Shown piece after piece: positions 33,537 to 36,624 of a DNA stretch of 36,624 nucleotides; the stretch's first letter is position 1, and each line of letters begins with the position of its first letter. This DNA comes from Rikenella microfusus (GTDB lineage: Bacteria; Bacteroidota; Bacteroidia; Bacteroidales; VadinHA17): assembly GCA_020722575.1 (NCBI GenBank), contig DYKN01000004.1:101364-137987 (forward strand), written 5' to 3'. The position numbers and the translations under genes are program-made. A model generated the notes under the pieces. That model was not told the DNA's origin. It ran no database searches and saw only the letters and a program-made list of their open reading frames with translations.

Positions 33537-34850
33537 ATGAATATGAAAGAAAATAGTGTAAGACTTATTGCTCCAGGAATTCTATTACCGTTCATACTGA
33601 TTACTTCCCTGTTTTTTTTATGGGGACTGGCAAATAATATGACCGATACTTTACTGGCAGCCTTTAAGAGAATTATGAGCATGAATGATTCCAAGACTGC
33701 CTTAATTCAAGTTGCCTGTTATGGACTGGGGTATTTCATTTTTGCTTTTCCAGCTGCAATCTTTATAAAGAGATTTTCATACAAATCAGGTGTTCTGCTA
33801 TGTCTGGGACTTTATATTATTGGTTGTTTTCTTTTTTATCCGGCAAGTATCACGGCAAACTACTATCATTTTCTTGGTGCGTTATGGGTTTTATTTGGTG
33901 GTTTGTCAGTACTTGAAACTGCAGCCAATCCTTATATAGTTGCCATGGGAGATGAGGCTACCGGGACGAGGCGACTTAATCTTGCCCAGTCATTCAACCC
34001 TCTTGGATCAATAACCGGAGTTGTAATAAGTCAGTTATTTATTCTTTCTGAGTTGAATCGAGCTACTGCTGTTGAACGAGCCGCAATGGCCGAAGAAGCT
34101 TTGAAGACAATTCAAAATGGGGAGCTTAAAGCAGTTACCATGACTTATGTAACGGTTGGTTTTCTTTTGTTTATTCTATGGATTACAATTCTGGTAGTTA
34201 AAATGCCCCGAGCTTCTGATGCTGATAATTCTGTACATCTGGGCTCTACACTCAAAAGACTCTTTCGCAACAGAAACTATGTGACCGGGGTAATAGCCCA
34301 ATTCTTTTATGTTGGAGCACAAATAGGGGTTTGGTCGTTCACCATACGTTATGCAATGGCGGCACTTGACCTTGAACATGCATCTCTTCCTGCCGGAAAA
34401 ACACCAGAGCAGGTGGCAGCTACATATTACGTCGCTTCGCTTGTGCTATTCGGCACTTCACGTTTTGTTTTCACATGGCTTATGAAATTTTTCAGGCCGG
34501 CAACCCTGCTGATTTTTGCTTCTACAGCTGCCATTATTTGTACGGTTATTGTTATAATCGGAGAAGGTCTGACGGGTGTTATAGCACTTGTATTAATTTC
34601 TGCATTTATGTCATTAATGTTCCCAACAATATTCGGACAGGCGGTTAAAGGACTCGGTGACGATACGAAGATAGGCGGATCAGGACTTATTATGGCAATC
34701 CTCGGAGGAGCCGTTATAACATTCTTTCAGGGAAGAATTTCAGATTTGTCAGGAAGCATAAATTATTCATACCTCGTACCTCTTCTTTGCTTCATTATAA
34801 TAGCTTTTTATGCCCTTTCGAGCAGAAAAACCGAAATTGTCAGGGGATGA
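33537..34850 (+). CDS. FucP/GluP-like sugar:proton MFS symporter
   Basis: 437 residues with about 12 membrane segments. The N-terminal block FFLWGLANNMTDTLLAAFKR, AFPAAIFIKRFSYKSGVL and GGLSVLETAANPYIVAMG (with its conserved Glu) are the FucP/GlcP family signature, and LNLAQSFNPLGSITGVVIS follows. Members carry fucose, glucose, galactose or mannose with protons. In this locus glucose or galactose would fit best, for instance products of the GH13 and GH53 enzymes, but this is only by context. The ATG at 33537 is chosen, though a second ATG at 33543 is possible. Its stop overlaps the start of the next gene (ATGA). Confidence 0.92.
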   Translation: MNMKENSVRLIAPGILLPFILITSLFFLWGLANNMTDTLLAAFKRIMSMNDSKTALIQVACYGLGYFIFAFPAAIFIKRFSYKSGVLLCLGLYIIGCFLFYPASITANYYHFLGALWVLFGGLSVLETAANPYIVAMGDEATGTRRLNLAQSFNPLGSITGVVISQLFILSELNRATAVERAAMAEEALKTIQNGELKAVTMTYVTVGFLLFILWITILVVKMPRASDADNSVHLGSTLKRLFRNRNYVTGVIAQFFYVGAQIGVWSFTIRYAMAALDLEHASLPAGKTPEQVAATYYVASLVLFGTSRFVFTWLMKFFRPATLLIFASTAAIICTVIVIIGEGLTGVIALVLISAFMSLMFPTIFGQAVKGLGDDTKIGGSGLIMAILGGAVITFFQGRISDLSGSINYSYLVPLLCFIIIAFYALSSRKTEIVRG

Positions 34851-35934
34851 AGGTTCTGATTCTTACCGATCTATGTGGCGGCTTTTCAATAACACTGTCT
34901 GAAAGAAATCTTTATAAAGAACTAATAAAAAAAGTGTTGATATTACACTTGTAACGCACTGGCCAACACCTGAATCGGAAGATCTCGAAAAATCAGGTAT
35001 AAAAGTGATTTATTTGCCGCTTTTAAAAAAGTTTGACCTGTCAGCAATCAAAGAACTCAGGAGGATTATAATCAAAGGCGGTTTTGAAATAATGTATGTT
35101 ACATACGGCAAAGCCATTACAACTTCACTTTTTGCGGTAAGAGGCCTTAAAATCAAAATAGTAGGATATATTGGATCGCTTAATGTTCACTGGCATGATC
35201 CCACTGCATATTTATCTTTTCTGAATCCACGCATTGACATTATGGTATGCCTGAGCAATGCGGTGAAAGATCATTTTGTTAAGCAACAGATTTTAACAGG
35301 TAAGAGAGATAAATGCAGGGTGATTTACAAGGGATATGATCCTGCATGGATAAAAGTTTCAAAGAAAATCTCGAGAGAAAATCTGGGAATTCCTGAAGAT
35401 GCTATGGTAGTATGTTGTATTGCTCAGGTTAGACGAATAAAAGGTATTCCATACCTCATTAAAGCCGCTGGCATTCTTCAGGAAGATCTTCCGGCTTATT
35501 ATATCTTGATTGGCCAGGGAATGGATTCTGATCAAATAAAACGTCTAATCAGGGAAACTGGGAGGAGGGAAAAATTCAGAGTTTTTGGCTTTACAAACGA
35601 TGTTTTTTCATACATTGATTTATGTGATTTGTATATTCAGCCATCAATTACGGAGGGTCTTGGTCGTTCGATAATTGAAGCTATGTGTCTAAAGAAGCCT
35701 GTTATTGTTACAGACAGTGGAGGGACTCGAGATCTTGTTGAAAATGGAATTAACGGCTTCATTATTCCTGTAAAGTCACCTGAGGCAATTGCTGAAAAAA
35801 TATCATGGTGTTATAGAAACAGGTCAAAACTGACAGAAATGGGAGAAAAATCACATGCCATTGTAAATAAAAAACTCAGCCCTGCAACCACTGTCGAGCA
35901 GACTTATAATCTTTTCAAAGAATTACTCGGTTAA
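34847..35934 (+). CDS. Family 4 glycosyltransferase with a one-base frameshift
   Basis: The ATG at 34847 overlaps the transporter stop and reads MKVLILTDLCGGFSITLSER and on to lysines at a run of seven A (34927-34933). After this run the frame hits a stop at 34952-34954. The rest of the enzyme continues in the -1 frame (VDITLVTHWPTPESEDLEKS), giving about 362 residues if joined. A GTG at 35005 would yield only 309 residues and miss the first Rossmann strand. GT-B/GT4 motifs are strong: VVCCIAQVRRIKGIPYLIKA, YILIGQGMDSDQI, FTNDVFSYIDLCDLYIQPS and EGLGRSIIEAMCLKKPVIV. It would move a sugar from a nucleotide donor, acceptor unknown. The break may be a base-call error, true decay, or slippage on A-AAA-AAA. 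Confidence 0.82.
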
Positions 35935-35961
35935 ATCTTTTTCATTTCTAATTACCGGAGA

Positions 35962-36525
35962 TTACCTTACAGGCAAGGTTACTTTAAGTTTAAAATTGTC
36001 ATAAATAAGCTGATCGCCAAGGTTAGAGAAAAACCTGCCTGACCCGTATTTTACATTATATTTTGTACGGTCAACTGCTATATCTGCAAAAAACCATATA
36101 GTATTTTCATTATCCTGTTTTGTGGCTGTAAATTCTAAGGGATGAGTTATGCCTTTTATTGTTAGGGTGCCTCTTATAGTAGCGCTGTCCTTTTCAAAAG
36201 CATCACTTCCGGTAATTGCAAGTTTTGAGACAGGGAATTTATCTACTGAAAAGAAATCGTCAGATTTCAAATGCGTTTCAAGTTTGCTTAATCCCTCATC
36301 GCTTTTTATAGTCCTCATATCAATGAGAAATTCTCCTGATGAAATCCTGTTATTTTCCCAGACCAGCCATCCTGATTGAAGCTTAATAGTACCTGTATGT
36401 TTCCCCAAAACTTTCTCACCAATCCATTCAATCTTTGTCTGCCCCTGGTCAGCAATGAGTTTCTTTTGATTATATGCAACAAATGGTGTCATAATTAAAA
36501 AAAATAATAAAATAAGAGTTTTCAT
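35962..36525 (-). CDS. YceI-family periplasmic protein
   Basis: 187 residues from the ATG at 36525, which places the signal peptide (MKTLILLFFLIMTPFVAYNQ) at the N-terminus. A longer frame to 36585 has another Met but adds 20 residues in front. The YceI lipocalin-like fold is seen in GQTKIEWIGEKVLGKHTGTI, SGEFLIDMRTIKSDEG, LETHLKSDDFFSVDKFPVS, IRGTLTIKGITHPLEF and the last strands to the end. The family binds isoprenoid-like lipids in the periplasm. It ends 27 bases from the glycosyltransferase stop on the other strand. No link to the sugar locus is evident. Confidence 0.92.
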   Translation of the reverse strand: MKTLILLFFLIMTPFVAYNQKKLIADQGQTKIEWIGEKVLGKHTGTIKLQSGWLVWENNRISSGEFLIDMRTIKSDEGLSKLETHLKSDDFFSVDKFPVSKLAITGSDAFEKDSATIRGTLTIKGITHPLEFTATKQDNENTIWFFADIAVDRTKYNVKYGSGRFFSNLGDQLIYDNFKLKVTLPVR

Positions 36526-36624
36526 ATAAATGCGATTATATTTGAATTTTAATAGTTTAAACAACATGCCAATTATTTTGTTCATTTTATAGATTAATTT
36601 TATCCCCTCAATTATAACAGTATG

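Noticed and set aside
35005..35934. Glycosyltransferase starting at the GTG at 35005
   Set aside because: This would omit the first Rossmann strand, which is present upstream in another frame from an ATG coupled to the transporter stop.
36622..36624. ATG at the right edge as start of a further gene
   Set aside because: Only the three bases are visible, so nothing supports it.

Overview
This 36.6 kb window looks like part of a Bacteroidota (probably Bacteroidales) chromosome. The reasons are a SusC/SusD/SusE set, a C-terminal type IX secretion (Por) sorting domain, promoters of the TTG-N19/20-TAnnTTTG type, few Shine-Dalgarno sites and AT-rich spacers. No insertion sequence, phage gene, integrase or CRISPR array was seen. 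The closest genus cannot be fixed from the sequence alone.

Left part (1-9.8 kb). A leftward housekeeping run reads pepE -> AsmA-like protein -> sensor histidine kinase -> U32 family protein, the last one cut by the window edge. A rightward lipoprotein resembling GH144/glycoamylase proteins follows. Next comes a leftward trio: ECF sigma factor -> transmembrane anti-sigma-like protein -> outer-membrane beta-barrel.

Middle (9.8-15.1 kb). This part holds a leftward gene for a protein with no signal peptide, made of three helical repeats fused to a GH16-type fold whose catalytic acids are all replaced. It also holds a Tat-type Gfo/Idh/MocA oxidoreductase, a PfkB-family kinase, tRNA-Asn(GTT) and a LacI-family regulator.

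Right part (15.1-34.9 kb). This is an alpha-glucan/maltose utilization locus in two arms that converge tail to tail. The rightward arm is susC-susD-susE, then a terminator, then a GH53 endo-galactanase-like lipoprotein and a large GH13 enzyme with a type IX sorting tail. The leftward arm is a GPH-like MFS sugar transporter -> beta-phosphoglucomutase -> GH65 maltose phosphorylase -> two GH13 enzymes. The implied route is as follows. A surface GH13 cuts glucan, and SusCDE bind and import oligosaccharides. Membrane-anchored GH13 enzymes trim them to maltose, and the MFS protein takes maltose across the inner membrane. GH65 then phosphorolyses maltose to glucose and beta-glucose-1-phosphate, and beta-PGM gives glucose-6-phosphate. 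A near-identical 22-bp LacI-type site occurs upstream of both arms and suggests one regulon under the local LacI protein.

Far right (33.5-36.6 kb). A FucP-like transporter overlaps (ATGA) a family 4 glycosyltransferase whose frame is broken by one base in a run of seven A. A YceI family protein follows on the other strand.

The points most worth a second look are the GH16 pseudo-enzyme with its repeat domain, the shared LacI-type site lying upstream of the predicted susC promoter, the frameshift in the glycosyltransferase, and the galactanase inside an alpha-glucan locus.
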